Origin: Gnetum montanum
Lineage: Eukaryota > Streptophyta > Gnetopsida > Gnetales > Gnetaceae
DNA length: 64,000 nt
Assembly (NCBI GenBank): GCA_015680685.1
Contig: MNCI01002233.1
Location: 174,552-238,551, forward strand
Direction of reading: 5' to 3'
The notes under the pieces are model-generated. The model was given only the letters and a program-made list of their open reading frames with translations, had not been told where the DNA came from and searched no databases. The position numbers and the translations under genes were made by a program. Below, piece by piece: positions 21,960 to 33,990 of this stretch. Each line of letters starts with the position of its first letter. The stretch's first letter is position 1.

Positions 21960-22340
21960 TAGATTTTGCAGGTTTAGCATTATGCATAGTTCACAAAATT
22001 TTTCTAAATCTAGACTACCTTAGTGCAGAGCATAGTCTAGAAATTTTTAAAGCTTTTTCTAACTTTGGGCTGCCTTCGTAGAGAGCGTAATTTGAAAAAG
22101 AGGAGGAAGAAATTTTTCTAACTCTAGGAGCACCTCAACTACTCTTTGAAACATGGTGAGTGCAATCCCCAAAAGATTGACATTTTTCCAAACACTTGTA
22201 ATGCAATAATTTTCACAAACACTTGTCATACTATGCCTTCAATGCATGGAGAGCATAGTCCGATGGCCATGGAGAGCATAGTCTCCCATTGTGCCATGCC
22301 CAGTAATCCTCTCTACTCTCCTCTATGGCTAGCTATGGCC
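21960..22340. repeat. LTR-U3-like repeats inside the antisense-gene intron of C
   Basis: Phrases CAAAATTTTTCTAAATCTAG, GCAGAGCATAGTCTAGAAAT and ATGGAGAGCATAGTC (twice) match the repeat phrases in the U3 of the C 3' LTR (25800-26400). No LTR edges are visible. It may be a fragment of another LTR or a shared repeat module. Confidence 0.5.
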
Positions 22341-23555
22341 CTGCACCCTCGCAAAAAATGAAAGAAAAAAAAATGTGCCCTAGGGCTAGTTGCCCCTATA
22401 GCCACACTATAGATTGTAATCACCCCCATGGCCCTTAAAACACACTGTGGGACACAATAGCCCCATAGCCCTTATGGAACACAACATGCAGGGCCTTCAC
22501 CTACATCCAAAAAATAGAGAAATTTTTCAAAAATAAAAAAATTACAAAAACAAACCGTTACACAGCCCCAAAGAGCCAAACCAAAACCCCTACCCTACAT
22601 GTGGATCAAAAGAGAAAATTTTTCTTTATTTAGCAAAAACAAAGGGGTAGATTCATGCACTCTAATGCTAGCTGTAGTCATAGCCATGATCCTTATGGCC
22701 ACATTGTGGGGTATGGGCCATGGCCAACCCTTAACCCCTAACAATGCACAAAAAATTCTTCAAAATAAGAAAATGTAGGGTAGACCCCTGTTGTGCCCCT
22801 TTCCCCATGGCAAGCTACCCTTGTCTATTGCCAAAACCCAAACCCCACATGTTCCCTAGACTATGCACCCTAAGAATCCATGGCCCAATGCCAAAAGGAA
22901 AAACCTATAGCCTAGCAACAAAACAACCAAAATCCTCCTTGCCATTGCATGCCCTCCTTACCATCACCATGGCCAAAATGATATGCAATGACAGTGGCCA
23001 CTACCTTGGCAAGGGACCATGGTAGGGCACATCACTAATCTACACTCCCAAACCCTCACTCTAAAGAAAAAATGATAACAAAAAATGAAAAAATGAACAA
23101 AGGGAAGAGCATAGTTAGGGTACCTAGCTAAATTCAATATCCTCCTCTTCCCCATATGCACATGTGTTTGGTGGCCTAGTGTTCATTCTTCCTTGTCCAT
23201 GTTTGATAGTCTTGGGTTCAAGCATCCACTCTAGTGCATCATTGTTCCAACTACACTCTCCATTGGAAACATGAAATAGCAATGGCAACACTATGCTCTA
23301 GAAATCATAGTTAAAAGTAGCAACATGACAACTTACCCATGGTAAAACATGCCTATATACCCTCCTAGAGTCATTGAACGATCCTACCAACCTAGGAGTA
23401 CACTCCATACTAGATGTCCAATGGAGAGTGTAGTTGGGTGAGAGCATAGCCACCCATACTTAGCTAGAATTTTTAATTTTTCATTGCCTAGTAAATGCCT
23501 AAGCCAATTCCACTTCCCAAGCATGGCTAGCCTTCCCTAGAATGAAATGACTAAT
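22341..23555. other. Low-complexity region of element C, mostly intron
   Basis: A C- and A-rich stretch with repeated ATGGCC, CCCCTA and CCATGG words. Short ORFs such as 22744-23025 have no conserved counterpart in D. By position it covers the first intron and upstream part of the antisense gene. Apart from a weak exon-1 candidate near 23110-23240, I see nothing coding. Confidence 0.4.
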
Positions 23556-23559
23556 GCAT

Positions 23560-24380
23560 CCATGGTCTGCTAAGACCTAAAACTAGCATGCATATGGTCT
23601 ACTAAGACCTAAAACTAGCATGCACATGGCCTACTGAGGCCTAAAACTAGCACAAACATGCTTAACTTCCTTAATGACTCACATGCATACTTAAGCAGAT
23701 TACACTACATTGTTTTTCCATTTATGCACATTGACTTTGTGAGATAGGTGTTGCTTAATGTTTTACTGGTTGCTTTTGCATGAACATAACATAGCTATGC
23801 ACAAGTAGCTCTTCTAACCTTTGGTTACCAAGGCCTATCACAATAGAGCATTTAAGCTTGTTGACCAAGATAGAAATGAGTTTGCCAATCCAGTGAACCA
23901 TTTGTACCTGAAGCCATACCACACATAACATGTAATGTTGCACATCAATCCAACAAGGTAATCATTCATTTGCTATGATACTAAACTGGCATAGCACATG
24001 TTTGCTATGATGCTAAATTGGCATAGTATGTCTGCTATGATGCTAAATTGACATTAAACTTGCATAGAGGTATGGATATGCAAAACACTCACCTGCTACA
24101 ATGTTAAATTAGCACAGAGACAATACATCCACTATGACATTAAACTGGCATAACTCATCTACTATAATGTTAAACTGACACATTCACTATGATGTGAAAT
24201 TGGCATAGCTTATTTTCCATGATGTTAAATTGGCACATAGCAATCTTCTAGGACTATAAACTAGCGCACCATGGTATGCCAGGATCTTAAATTGGATTCA
24301 TGGTCTACTGGGACCTTAAACTAGCAAAGCCATGGTCTACCAAGACCTTAAACTTGGTTTATAGTCAACCATGCATAATT
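23560..24380 (+). repeat. Hairpin-repeat arrays 2 and 3 of element C
   Basis: Three units at 23564, 23596 and 23628 have 32-bp spacing with stems GGTC-TGCTAA-GACC, GGTC-TACTAA-GACC and GGCC-TACTGA-GGCC, each followed by TAAAACTAGCA. From 23960 to 24360 some twelve more eroded units follow (CTATGATGCTAAATTGGCA type, ending in GGTC-TACCAA-GACC). In D such clusters lie on both sides of the RT-integrase block. In C no RT block is present and the clusters lie close together. Confidence 0.75.
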
Positions 24381-24425
24381 CTGCAAGCAAGTAGATGAGT
24401 ATAACTTTAACTCTTTCCTCCCCAA

Positions 24426-24426
<1 letters not shown>

Positions 24427-24464
<38 letters not shown>

Positions 24465-24465
24465 N
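24427..24465. repeat. Poly-C run of 38 bases ending in N
   Basis: The cytosine run ends at the single N of the window (24465). This is probably a sequencing or gap-filling artefact, so the true length and joined sequence are uncertain here. Confidence 0.8.
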
Positions 24466-24499
24466 ACTACAGTCCTAGAATGAAGAACCTACAATGCAT

Positions 24500-24770
24500 G
24501 TAGCTCTTGGAGCACTTGCAACATCACTACCCCCTAGCATTTTACTATTTTCTTGAACACTAATCATTGATGCAACTTGCGAGCACTTGTAGCATCATGG
24601 CCTCCCACGATTTTATTTCTTTTCTAAGCTCTTACTACTAGTGCAACCTTTGGAGCACTCACAACATTTTACTACCCCCTACCATTTTGTTATTCTTTTG
24701 AGCATTGCCGTAGGCATAACCTTTAGATCCTTTGCAACATCATCATCCCCCTATAATTTATTAGCATTTT
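24500..24770 (+). repeat. Tandem repeat (about 72 bp, four copies) in the C 3' region
   Basis: Units near 24518, 24589, 24660 and 24733 share TGCAACATCA..CCCCCTA..ATTTTATT followed by TTTTGAGC. I saw no equivalent in D, so this seems specific to C. Confidence 0.65.
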
Positions 24771-25718
24771 TTTTGTTTTGTGTGGTTTTCTTGTCTTCTC
24801 TAAGTTTTTTTTATAGGATGAAGCCCTAGATCATCGTGTAGAGAGGTAGTTCATCACAACAACAAGTTACCACAGTGCTCAGATGTGCAAGATTAAACTA
24901 GCTAAGCCTCTTAAGAGTACACATTTCCTTCTATCCCATTATAGCTTACCTACATCTACTCCTACATCCCAATACTCTCTCATTCCTTGCATAGTCAAGA
25001 TTGCAATCTCATGACACTCATGAGCTATGACCACACAACACCCTCTTCACATATTGCATCACAGACTGTAGAACCCAAGGTAGACGTAACATAAGTCATC
25101 CCATGGGAAGCCTCTGTTGGCTAGTCAAAGCAAAGTTGGATGTAACACAACTCATCCTAGGAAGGAAACACCTATCCTATATACACAATGTGGTTTGCAA
25201 ACATCAAAGAAAATCTCATCTAGTGGCATGTAGTTCACTTAATGGAAAGAACTTTTATAGCTAGCATTTAGCAAAGTGCAAAGCCCAAAAAGGGTTCACC
25301 CCACAACAAAAAAGCAAAGAAGTAGAAAACAAAAAGAAAGAGAGTAAGGGGAAAAAGCACATTTGCAAGCAAACTAGCAGCACTACAATTTCACAACTGG
25401 TCTAGCCCTAAATCCACACCAACACTCTCATGAGGACTTCGATGAGAGATCAACATTTTTAAGGGCAAGCCACTCTAGTTCCCTAGTCACTGTCAGCCGT
25501 GATGTTTCTGTCTCATAACATCCTATTTTCATCTCATCCCTCCTTTTATCCCTATAAAATTACCTACATATTTTACTCCTAGCATACTACCATTCACAAC
25601 ACTCTTGAGCACGATGCAATGACATTTGATTTCACACTAAAGAGTGATGTTAGTACCAAGCTTCTTGTGGTGTTTTATAGTTCTTTGTCAACATCTCTCG
25701 AGCCACTACTCCAGATGT
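24771..25718 (+). other. 3' non-coding region of element C
   Basis: Without coding potential. Phrases such as GATGTAACACAACTCATCC match D near 49355-49375 and confirm shared descent of the 3' regions. Confidence 0.55.
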
Positions 25719-25735
25719 CAAAAAAGAGGGATCAA
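25719..25735 (+). other. Polypurine tract of element C
   Basis: The sequence CAAAAAAGAGGGATCAA directly precedes the 3' LTR start TGAAACACC and matches the D tract AAAGAGGGGCCAA. Confidence 0.7.
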
Positions 25736-27472
25736 TGAAACACCACCAAATTTGGACTATGATGTCTCAACAAAAAATTTTTCTAAGTGTTAGCATAAGG
25801 CCATTTTTTTCAAATTTTTCTAAGTGCTAAGACTACGCTCTCCATTGCCCTAGAGTGTATTCAACCTAGTAGAGAGTGTAGTTAAGACAAAAGCTGATTT
25901 TGCAATTTCTCCTAAGTGTCATCATAAATCTAGAAGCTAAAAATTTCTCTGTGTTGAGACTATGCTCTCCACTACCCTAGAGCATAGTTAGCCTCTTGTC
26001 TCGACTATAGTTAGCATGAAAGCCCAATTTTGCAAAATTTTCTAAGTGTTAAGCCAGCTACTATAGAATTTTTTAGGTGCTAAGACTATGCTCTCCACTA
26101 CCCCAGAGTGTAGTCAAGCATAGTCAGCATGAAGGTGTATTTTTTACAAATTTTTCTAAGTGTTGAGACTATGCTCTCCACTAGCTCAAAGCATAGTCAA
26201 GTGTAGTCAACTAGAAGCCAATTTCTAGAAGTTTTGATAAGTGCTAGGACTATTCTCACCCTGAGTTAGGAGCATAGTTAGCCACCCATGGAGAGCATAG
26301 TCATCACATAGTTACTTTTTGCAAAAATTTTCTAAGTATTGGACTACACTCCCCCTAGTCCAGAGCATAGTCAACCAAAATAGCCTCCAAAGGCCTTCAC
26401 AGGGTAGAATTAGCATTCAGCTTAGCTTTAACTTATCTCCAAAAAGTGTGGTTAGCAAAATGCATTTTTGCTGTATTCCATTTTTATCCCTTAATTGTAA
26501 CTATGTTTGACCCCAAAAAAGGCAGTGGATAGCATGGTCTCCAAAATTGCATTTTTTAGTGACATTGTAGTCCTCTCGGCACATGCACATGCAGTCGATA
26601 GCATAGTCACAGTCTTGTAGTCTTGTAAAGCCTAGTAGAGCATAACATTGCCACCCTCAATGGAGAGTGTAGTTGGGTGATAGCGTAGTTCCAACCATCC
26701 CCTTTACCACTTGGTAGTCTCTACATTTTATGCTAAACCTAAACCTATAAATACCCTCATCCTCAACATTTTTAGGGTTGGCAAATTTGAAGGAGGTTAG
26801 AAAATTTGAGAAATGGGCAAGTTAGAAAATTCAAAGGCACACCAATGAACTAAAGAGATGCAAAGTTGTAGACCACTGTAGCTCATTTCAAGATATCATA
26901 GAACATTGCAGCCCACTACACACTATGGTGGCCAACCTGACAGGCACAGACACCACAGTAGAACATCAATCTTCATGGCTAGACATCCCTAAGACTGTGA
27001 CTATGCTATCCACTATGTTTGTTGTACATGATGTACATTCTCATTCCTTTTGGATTTAACTACGCTCAATCCCATTTAGGATGGTCTTCTATTCTCTCTC
27101 CCTTTCTTTGCATTTTTAGCATTTTACTTACATTTTTTTGACATTTTACTTGCATTTTTGGTACTTTAATATGTAGTCATGCCTAGGAAACAATCCCTAC
27201 ACATTGGCACCTTTATTTTTTGCCAAAAACCTAACTATACTTGACACCATTGACACCACTAACACTATGAGAACACTTAGGATCATTTTGCATTAGCATC
27301 ATAGCTAACTACATTGCACCCCCATTTTCATTTGGTAAGTCCCTATTCAATCGATAAGATTATTCAAGGCACATTGTCTCTGCCTTCAATAGGCCCTCAT
27401 GTGGAATCAAGGTTAGGCTATGTACTTGCAAACCCCTCAGTGTTCTAGTCATCAACATTTTCAGTCATTACA
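25736..27472 (+). repeat. 3' LTR of element C
   Basis: Start TGAAACACCACC and end CAGTCATTACA match D. The TATA box CCTATAAATACCC is at 26744-26756. The U3 half holds about six repeats of ATGCTCTCCACTACCC..GAGCATAGTCA with AAATTTTTCTAAGTG linkers (25800-26400). It is not followed by a primer site, so it is a 3' LTR. Adjacent DNA at 27473 belongs to the Athila-like element F. Confidence 0.85.
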
Positions 27473-27927
27473 CCTATCATTAAGTAGAATACGTATGCCT
27501 TAATCATGAGAATTTAAGTGTAAGTACTTGGTAATCCAACAATGTATCATTTGGCACACCTAGTGACATACACTTGGTAATCCCAATAGTAGTCTCATGA
27601 AGTCCAAGATGTATATAGATGATTAAGAGTGGATACCCATCACATGTAGGCTAGTTATATTTTACTTTTCATTATTTAAAAGCTTAATTAATTAATCTCT
27701 TTATCATCACTAGGATTTTCATAGGATTAGACAACACCATATGCCTCACTTTGGACTAAACCATATGTGACAAAGATACCACTAGTCCAAGTGGGAAGAT
27801 AGTGAACTATGATCAAAGCATAAAAATCTAGATGCCACAACTAGCCCAATCCATAGAATTTTACTAGATCATGCATGAACACTTCTGATTTGTATGGTTG
27901 GGCATAGGGGCACCTCGTCACTCATCA
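27473..27927 (+). repeat. 5' LTR of element F (3' portion only)
   Basis: It aligns to 51790-52244 of the E LTR, including TTGGTAATCC repeats and the end ..CTCATCA. The missing upstream part was displaced by element C. The phrase TGATTTGTATGGTTGG is shared with E before the LTR end. Confidence 0.75.
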
Positions 27928-27928
27928 T

Positions 27929-27946
27929 TGGCATAGTTGATAGGGA
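27929..27946 (+). other. Primer binding site of element F (decayed)
   Basis: TGGCATAGTTGATAGGGA lies one base after the LTR end and resembles TGGCGCCGTTGCCGGGGA, the tRNA-Asp-type site of Athila elements, after several transitions. Confidence 0.6.
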
Positions 27947-28199
27947 TGGTGCTAGTTATCTAGATTAGCTATATTATACATGATCGTTGTAAGGGTATTA
28001 ATGATATATCCTTCAAAAAATATTAAATCACATACACCATAAGCCAATGATAATATCTCTTTCATAAGTAAGCAATAATGCATTGTATAATAAAAACATT
28101 CATTGAAGAACTAATGAGATATATAGTCAGGAAAATTAGTGTGACCAACCTTATGTAGGAATTTCTTATGTTCATGATCACCTAGATGACACTCAAAGG

Positions 28200-30260
28200 C
28201 TACATTCACCTAAGGTAGACAATCTTGAAGGAGATGATGTAAGTCCTAAACTAGGGAAGGCCTCAATGCCTAAGACCTCCTCAAAACTAAGAAATGATAA
28301 ATCAAAGGATGTTGGGGAACACCATAGAAGCCATGGCAATCCTTTCAGTTCCTCATCTTCCTCTTTCCTCTTAACATCTAGTTCTAGTGAAGATGAATGT
28401 AGGTGTGAAGATAAAGCTCCACTAAAGCGTTGGAATAGAGATAGAAATCAAACTTGTAGGAACACTCACAATCATCAACATGAACATAGACAAAATCATC
28501 ACAATCAACTGAATAAAAATTTTCATCACAACCTATTTGATGATGATGAATCCTTTTTGGCCATTTAGGGACTAATGTAGATTACAAAGGTAGTTAAGAT
28601 ATCTCACAGGCATCACAAAGAGAGTCACCTACCTAGGCTTGATATGAATAATATTTCTAAATTTGCAGGAGGCTATGATTCAGATATGCAACATCATTTA
28701 CAAGCCTTCCATGATACATTTGCTTTCTACAACATTGAAAGTGGATGGTAAAAGCTTAAGCTATTTCCTAGAACACTAATTGATAGATTCGAAGTGCAAT
28801 ATAGATCATTAAAACCAAATTCAATCCAACGATGGTCCACAATGTTGGAACTCTTCAATGAGAAATACCAAACATATGTGAGTGTGTCCAACTTAAGGAG
28901 ATTGATCCAAGGATGGAAGAAAGGACAAAATAAACCCTTGGACATGGCCTTAGATATATATTATTTTCTACTGAATAGATGCCCAAGCCATGGTTTCTCT
29001 AAGGAAAGGTAACTTTTCCACATCATATATGGGCTTTGCAATGAAATGAGGGAGATCCTTGGAATGTATGCTCTAGGTCAATTATATAATATACAAGCCC
29101 ATTATATTTAAGAACTAATCAAACACATGGCAAAAGAAGAAGAAGAGATATGCAAATGGGAGAAAGTCGAGAAAAATCACTAGGATCCAACTCTTCAATA
29201 GAAGGAGGTCCATATCTATGGTAAGAAGAGAGAAACCACTCTCAATAAGATGTTTCTACAACAAACCTTGCTAATGTAGAAGTCTATTGATGAACTTGAA
29301 CCAAATTTTAATAGGATATCCAAATGAATATATAAAATGTTACAACTCTTGTTGAGACAATTGAGGAGAGGATCATGTAAAACAAGTTAGGTGATCAAAA
29401 TAAACAAGGGATACATAACCAAGAAATAGCTAGGAACATTTTTTGGCAAACAAGAAAAATAGTTGAAGGAGGTGAGGCTATAAACTCAACCATAAAAGAA
29501 GATAATGGATGTGACATTTGCATTTATGATCATCAGGAGGACCATTGCTTGGTCTTGTTGCACCTGCATGAGTATTGGGTAGGTGCCTTAAATATGAAGT
29601 TTGTATAGAAGCACATGCCTAGGAGATTTCCTCTTTCATAAGATAATTATAGATAGCCCCACAACCAAGCATACCATCCTAGGAGGACATATTACCAACC
29701 TCAACACTATCATCAACCACAATGGCAACAACCACAATCATGGGGGAGGCCACCACCAAATCAGCCCTATCCTTCCTATCCACCGAAACCACATAAATAT
29801 TATGTTCAACACCATGTTTCCACAACTAGTTCTACATCCTCTAGTTCAAATTGCCACTACCACTCTCCTGAGTATTATCAACAGATGACATCTCCAAAGG
29901 GATCACCACCTCATGCCTCTTACCATCCATACTACCCTTGATATTCTCATATTCCACCTCATCACATATCACCAACAAGGATACAAGAAGGTTTCACATC
30001 ACAATATCAACAAAAAAATGCCACTTGTGCTACAAATGTGCATAAACATGTTGATACCAATGGGTCTCAATTGTAATGTCAAAAATGTCCCTTCTAGAGG
30101 AAAGTCTATAAGCTAAATCAAAAGACTCATGGATCTACCACATCATCTAAACTAGCGCAATGCTAATCTGGTGCAATGCCTCCATTTTCACCACCATGAT
30201 CCTTTGATCCCACACACAGGCCACCATCCATCATTACTCTAATTCCAAACATAAGCAATG
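28200..30260 (+). pseudogene. gag: gag of element F (Athila-like, degenerate)
   Basis: The open piece 28266-28568 is Ser- and His-rich (SSSEDECRCEDKAPLKRWNR). The capsid-like part at about 28640-29010 contains ISKFAGGYDSDMQHHLQAF, RWSTMLELFNEKYQTYVSV and RPSHG-type ending CPSHGFSKER. A knuckle-like CDICIYDHQEDHCL lies near 29511-29552, and a His/Pro-rich tail follows to about 30116. Stops are scattered through it. E has the same order of parts, more eroded. Confidence 0.7.
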
Positions 30261-32534
30261 AATCTAAAAGTGTGAGGAGATAAACAAATCCATGCATACC
30301 ATATCATGATTAAGGATGCAATCACGGGCCAAACATCTATCACATTAACACATCTCATATTTTGACGCACCAAACATTTAACAATCAACTGTATGTCCAA
30401 TGATTTATCTACCCAGCCACCGCAACATCAAAAGACACCCAATGTCTTGGGCATGAATAGTTACCAATATTCTACACATGCATGGATCCTATCTATTCAC
30501 TTATTAATCCTTATCACAATGTCATGGAGGTCAACTCCCATTCTAATCTTCAGGATTCTTAAGCGTTTTTCATCTTTTTGTTTTATGATTTTTAATCATT
30601 TTCCTATTTCTTGATACAATTTTTCCTATTTCTTCTATTTATTGTTTTCATTTTCTTTGTTATGTAATCTTGCCTGTGAATAAAAAAATTAGCCATTGAT
30701 ATGAAGTTTTCTTTATGTTGTCAAGTCATGAGGGACTAATTATTTGGACATTGAGACCATGCCATCCATCCACTCATTCCATTAATAAGAGGTTCTTACC
30801 CTGGTCCTTACCCTAGTCATAATGATATTCTTTTCCATCATCCAACCTAAAAATAAATTCATAATCATTATGTCTAGGCAGAAGAGTATGGAACCAAGGC
30901 GAAATGTAAGGGGTGTGACATCAAGGAGATTTGTGGATTCTCTTTGGCCACTTATATATGTTCCATCATGTTGCTAAGGTTGTAATTATATCCTTGTAGA
31001 TCTAACAAAAATGGGAGAAAGAGTACTATAAAAAGGCACTAAATTTTGTGGGTCCCACGATAAAAACATGTACCCATGCCTAAAGGTTGCTAGCATTTTA
31101 GAACTTTCAAAAAATAAGAAAAAAAGAGCCATGTGTGTTGTAAATAAGATTCTCCCTTGGACAAAACACCAAGTGATGTTACTCCTTTCAACTATTATTT
31201 CCTTATGGTTTTTCAGCAATGTGATGAAATGATGTGATGTCATTGAAATGTGGTTTGGACTTGGTTGGAATCTTGGAAATAAGGACTCATGATTATGTAA
31301 CCATTAATAACACATACGGATTCATTATATCCATGGTAAGACACCTCATATTCCAATTTCTACAATCCTTTCTATAGCCCATTTCATCTCACTATTCATG
31401 TGATCCTAACTTGTGATTTTGTGTAACATAGAGTTATTATCTCAAATTGGTGATTTTAACATGTGTGGTTTGTTGCACAGGTATGTGTTGCATTCTACCC
31501 CTTTAGTGCCTATGGAAATTTTTAGGTATGGTTACACAAGGGCATCATAGGTTGAAGCCTACTCTAGGGAGGATCCACTTGTGTAACTTTTGTAACTTGT
31601 ACTTGTTTGACACAACCACATTATTATTAACCTTCCAAGGGCATAATTTTTGAATTTCGTAGTTCCCCTTATGTAACTTGATCTATCCACAACCTAAATT
31701 TCACTGCCCTTTTTCTTGCTTCTTCTAAATATTTTCACATTGACAAATCCACCTTCTCACCCTTTCAGTGCCTCAAACGAACTTTCCACTTAGCCCAAAA
31801 CTATGGACCTAACCTCAAACATTCCAACCAATCATACAACTTCACTTTCCATGCTCAATTGCCCCATTTAATGCATATTCATGGACCTTGATATTGATTA
31901 CTTGATATTGGGTGGGATGTGACATCAAATACCCAATATTGGATCACACAAAACTAATATATATGACCCCCATAGTGCCTAGATTTCATTCCAATCATTT
32001 TCAGCTAGGGAAGTTGTTCAAAATTTTCTCTTACAACTCAGAGCTCTCTACACCCACTTTTCATTTGTGATATTTGGCTATCTACCACTCTAATTTCTAT
32101 GCTATCTAAACCTATTTGAACCTAGAGTGTTCAAGTTAGTCATGGGGGAGGGGGGTTCTTTCATGGGAAACTTGTTCTAATTTTTGATAATTTGTTACCA
32201 CCTAGAGGTTATTATAAGGTTAAGAACATTAAAAATCATAAACCTTAATTTTTCCACTTAAGGGATCGCAACTATTATAATAATTTCAAAAACCTTAATT
32301 TTTCCACTGAAGGGACCGTAACTGTTATAATAAGTCACACATAAGGAAAAAGGAATTGATTGTGAAGGGTTGTAAAGAAAGATAAACACTCTTTGGGGAT
32401 TTTTCTTCGAAAATTTTCTAACTCTTCAATCATATGAACTAAGAATTTAATGAATTAAGGTTAGAAGTGTGGTATACATTTGTTAATGGTAACCATTGAC
32501 ACCTTAGTAACATTTGATCTTTGCTTGATTGTAG
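30261..32534 (+). other. Element F spacer with promoter-like inverted repeat
   Basis: No protease, RT or integrase sequence is present. The 3' part matches 58870-60570 of E. At 31904-31940, two 10-base arms (GATATTGGGT and ACCCAATATT, one mismatch) form an inverted repeat. A TATA-like CTAATATATATG follows at 31954-31965. The E element has a different palindrome plus TATA at the same relative place. Confidence 0.5.
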
Positions 32535-33990
32535 ATGGCCCAAAAATAAGGTGCATAAGGAGAACCTTTGTAGAGAGTAGCCAAGCATCCATGAGGTGGC
32601 TAAGGCCAACAAGGTGAATGTGTGGAGCATGAGGAGTAGGAAGCCCAATCCTTCAACATTCATCAAGAGGCTCCTATCACAGGACAGTTGGTCCAAGGAG
32701 AGAATGTAGAACCACTAGCTCCTATGTAGGAACAATGTCTCACATTGCCCCCTAAATGTCTTGAGGCCATCCAAGAAAATTCCACATTGATCACAGTCAA
32801 TGTGGAGATGAATTTTGTTCCATTTATATATTTTTCCCTAGAAGCAGTTCAAACACAACTTCAAACATCACACTTGTTGCCTATTCTCTCAAAAAGTGGC
32901 AAATGGTACCTTGGGGAGACGCACCAATTCTAGCATAACAAATATGAAGGCACCACTATAAAAATATATGGAGTTATGTCTCTTTTTCAATCAAGGAAAT
33001 TGCAGTAGCTCTTAATTTTCCAAATGAAGTGGCTAAAGTAGCCCATTTGTCCACCAAGTTTGGTTCCAATACCAGGAAGCTGTGGCTAAGATAAGCATAT
33101 AGTAAAGAAGACAAAACATATAATAAACTCTGAAGGAGAGGACATATTTCAAGATTGGTACATACCATCTCCTCCCAACAAAAGGGCTTAATAGGATATC
33201 AATATTTACAGCCAAGGAAAGTACCATTTGAATGGGTAAATATGTGGTCAATATTTCCCAATTCTACTTCACTGAAATAGGGAAACTAACACTCCCATTC
33301 CCTTGCCTAATCATAAAGTTATCCAAACATGCTGGAATTCTAGGGTACACAAATGATATCCCCAAAAAGGCTCAGAATGCCTCTTTTTCCAAACTCCTCA
33401 AACCTATGGCAGCAAGAAAAGACCTTGGTAAAGAGTAAGAACCAGAGAAGGAAGCAAGGCCAGAAATAGAAGTACAATGTGAGCTTGAATAGCACCCAAA
33501 AATACAATATTCATCACCACTACCACTACAAGACTCTAGGCCCTTAATGAGTCATCTATAGAAAATTGCTGAGGCTATTAGTTGGGGAAGCGAAGATGAT
33601 TCTAATCTCTTTATAGTAATTAATAATGTTGTACAACCCACCATTTTAATTGATCCAATAAGGGAAGAGATCTTGTTGCAACTAGGAGGAGGATCCTAGT
33701 GGTCCAAGAAAATCTCTAGAAATACCATATTCTTCCAAGTGATGCTTGAAACTAGAGAATATGGGATAGTTATGATAATGTAGCATTAGGATGTGGCAAG
33801 TCTAGTAGAAGTAATTACAAATCACATAAAAGAATCATTCAATGTGCCTGTTGCGCCCCTAGTAGATCTTACTGGGACCAGAGATGCATAGATACTAGCT
33901 AGGACTTAGAGGACTGCTATGGTACATGAGGATGTGCTATATCACTTGATATAGATAACGCAAGTGATGATCACCCCTATTTGAAATCCT
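32535..33990 (+). pseudogene. Post-pol ORF of element F (env-position ORF)
   Basis: ATG 32535 is preceded by the splice-acceptor-like TTGATTGTAG, just as ATG 60570 in E follows TTTGATTATAG. Fragments matching E include LPFPCLI..LSKHAGILGYTNDI (around 33290-33360) and VMLETREYGIVMIM near 33740. It is broken by stops and cut off at 33990 by element D. Athila elements carry an ORF here often called env-like. No signal or membrane segment is evident in this fragment. Confidence 0.55.

Larger units (their letters stand above)
6109..27472 (+). mobile_element. Element C: decayed Tat-like element split by element B
   Basis: The order on the plus strand is gag (from about 6464), protease (8390-9240), hairpin array (9490-9790), and an antisense gene (10040-12403, then 20466 to about 21709 after the B insertion). 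A second hairpin array (23560-24380), a 3' region, PPT and 3' LTR (25736-27472) follow. The two halves of the antisense gene align to adjacent parts of D (about 43100 and 43200), which proves B is an insertion within C. No reverse transcriptase or integrase trace was seen. The 5' LTR is absent from the window, and the 5' boundary given is approximate. Confidence 0.8.
27473..33990 (+). mobile_element. Element F: Athila-like element lacking pol
   Basis: It contains the 3' part of a 5' LTR (27473-27927), a primer site, gag (about 28200-30260), a non-coding 3' spacer and a post-pol ORF (32535 to about 33990). Gag passes into the post-pol spacer between about 30260 and 30700, without protease, RT or integrase. 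Each remaining part aligns to E in the same order. C sits in its LTR, and D and E interrupt its right end, making F the oldest layer visible. Confidence 0.75.

Noticed and set aside
22744-23025. 93-codon ORF in element C
   Set aside because: Low-complexity C/A-rich DNA. It is not conserved in D and falls in the probable intron.
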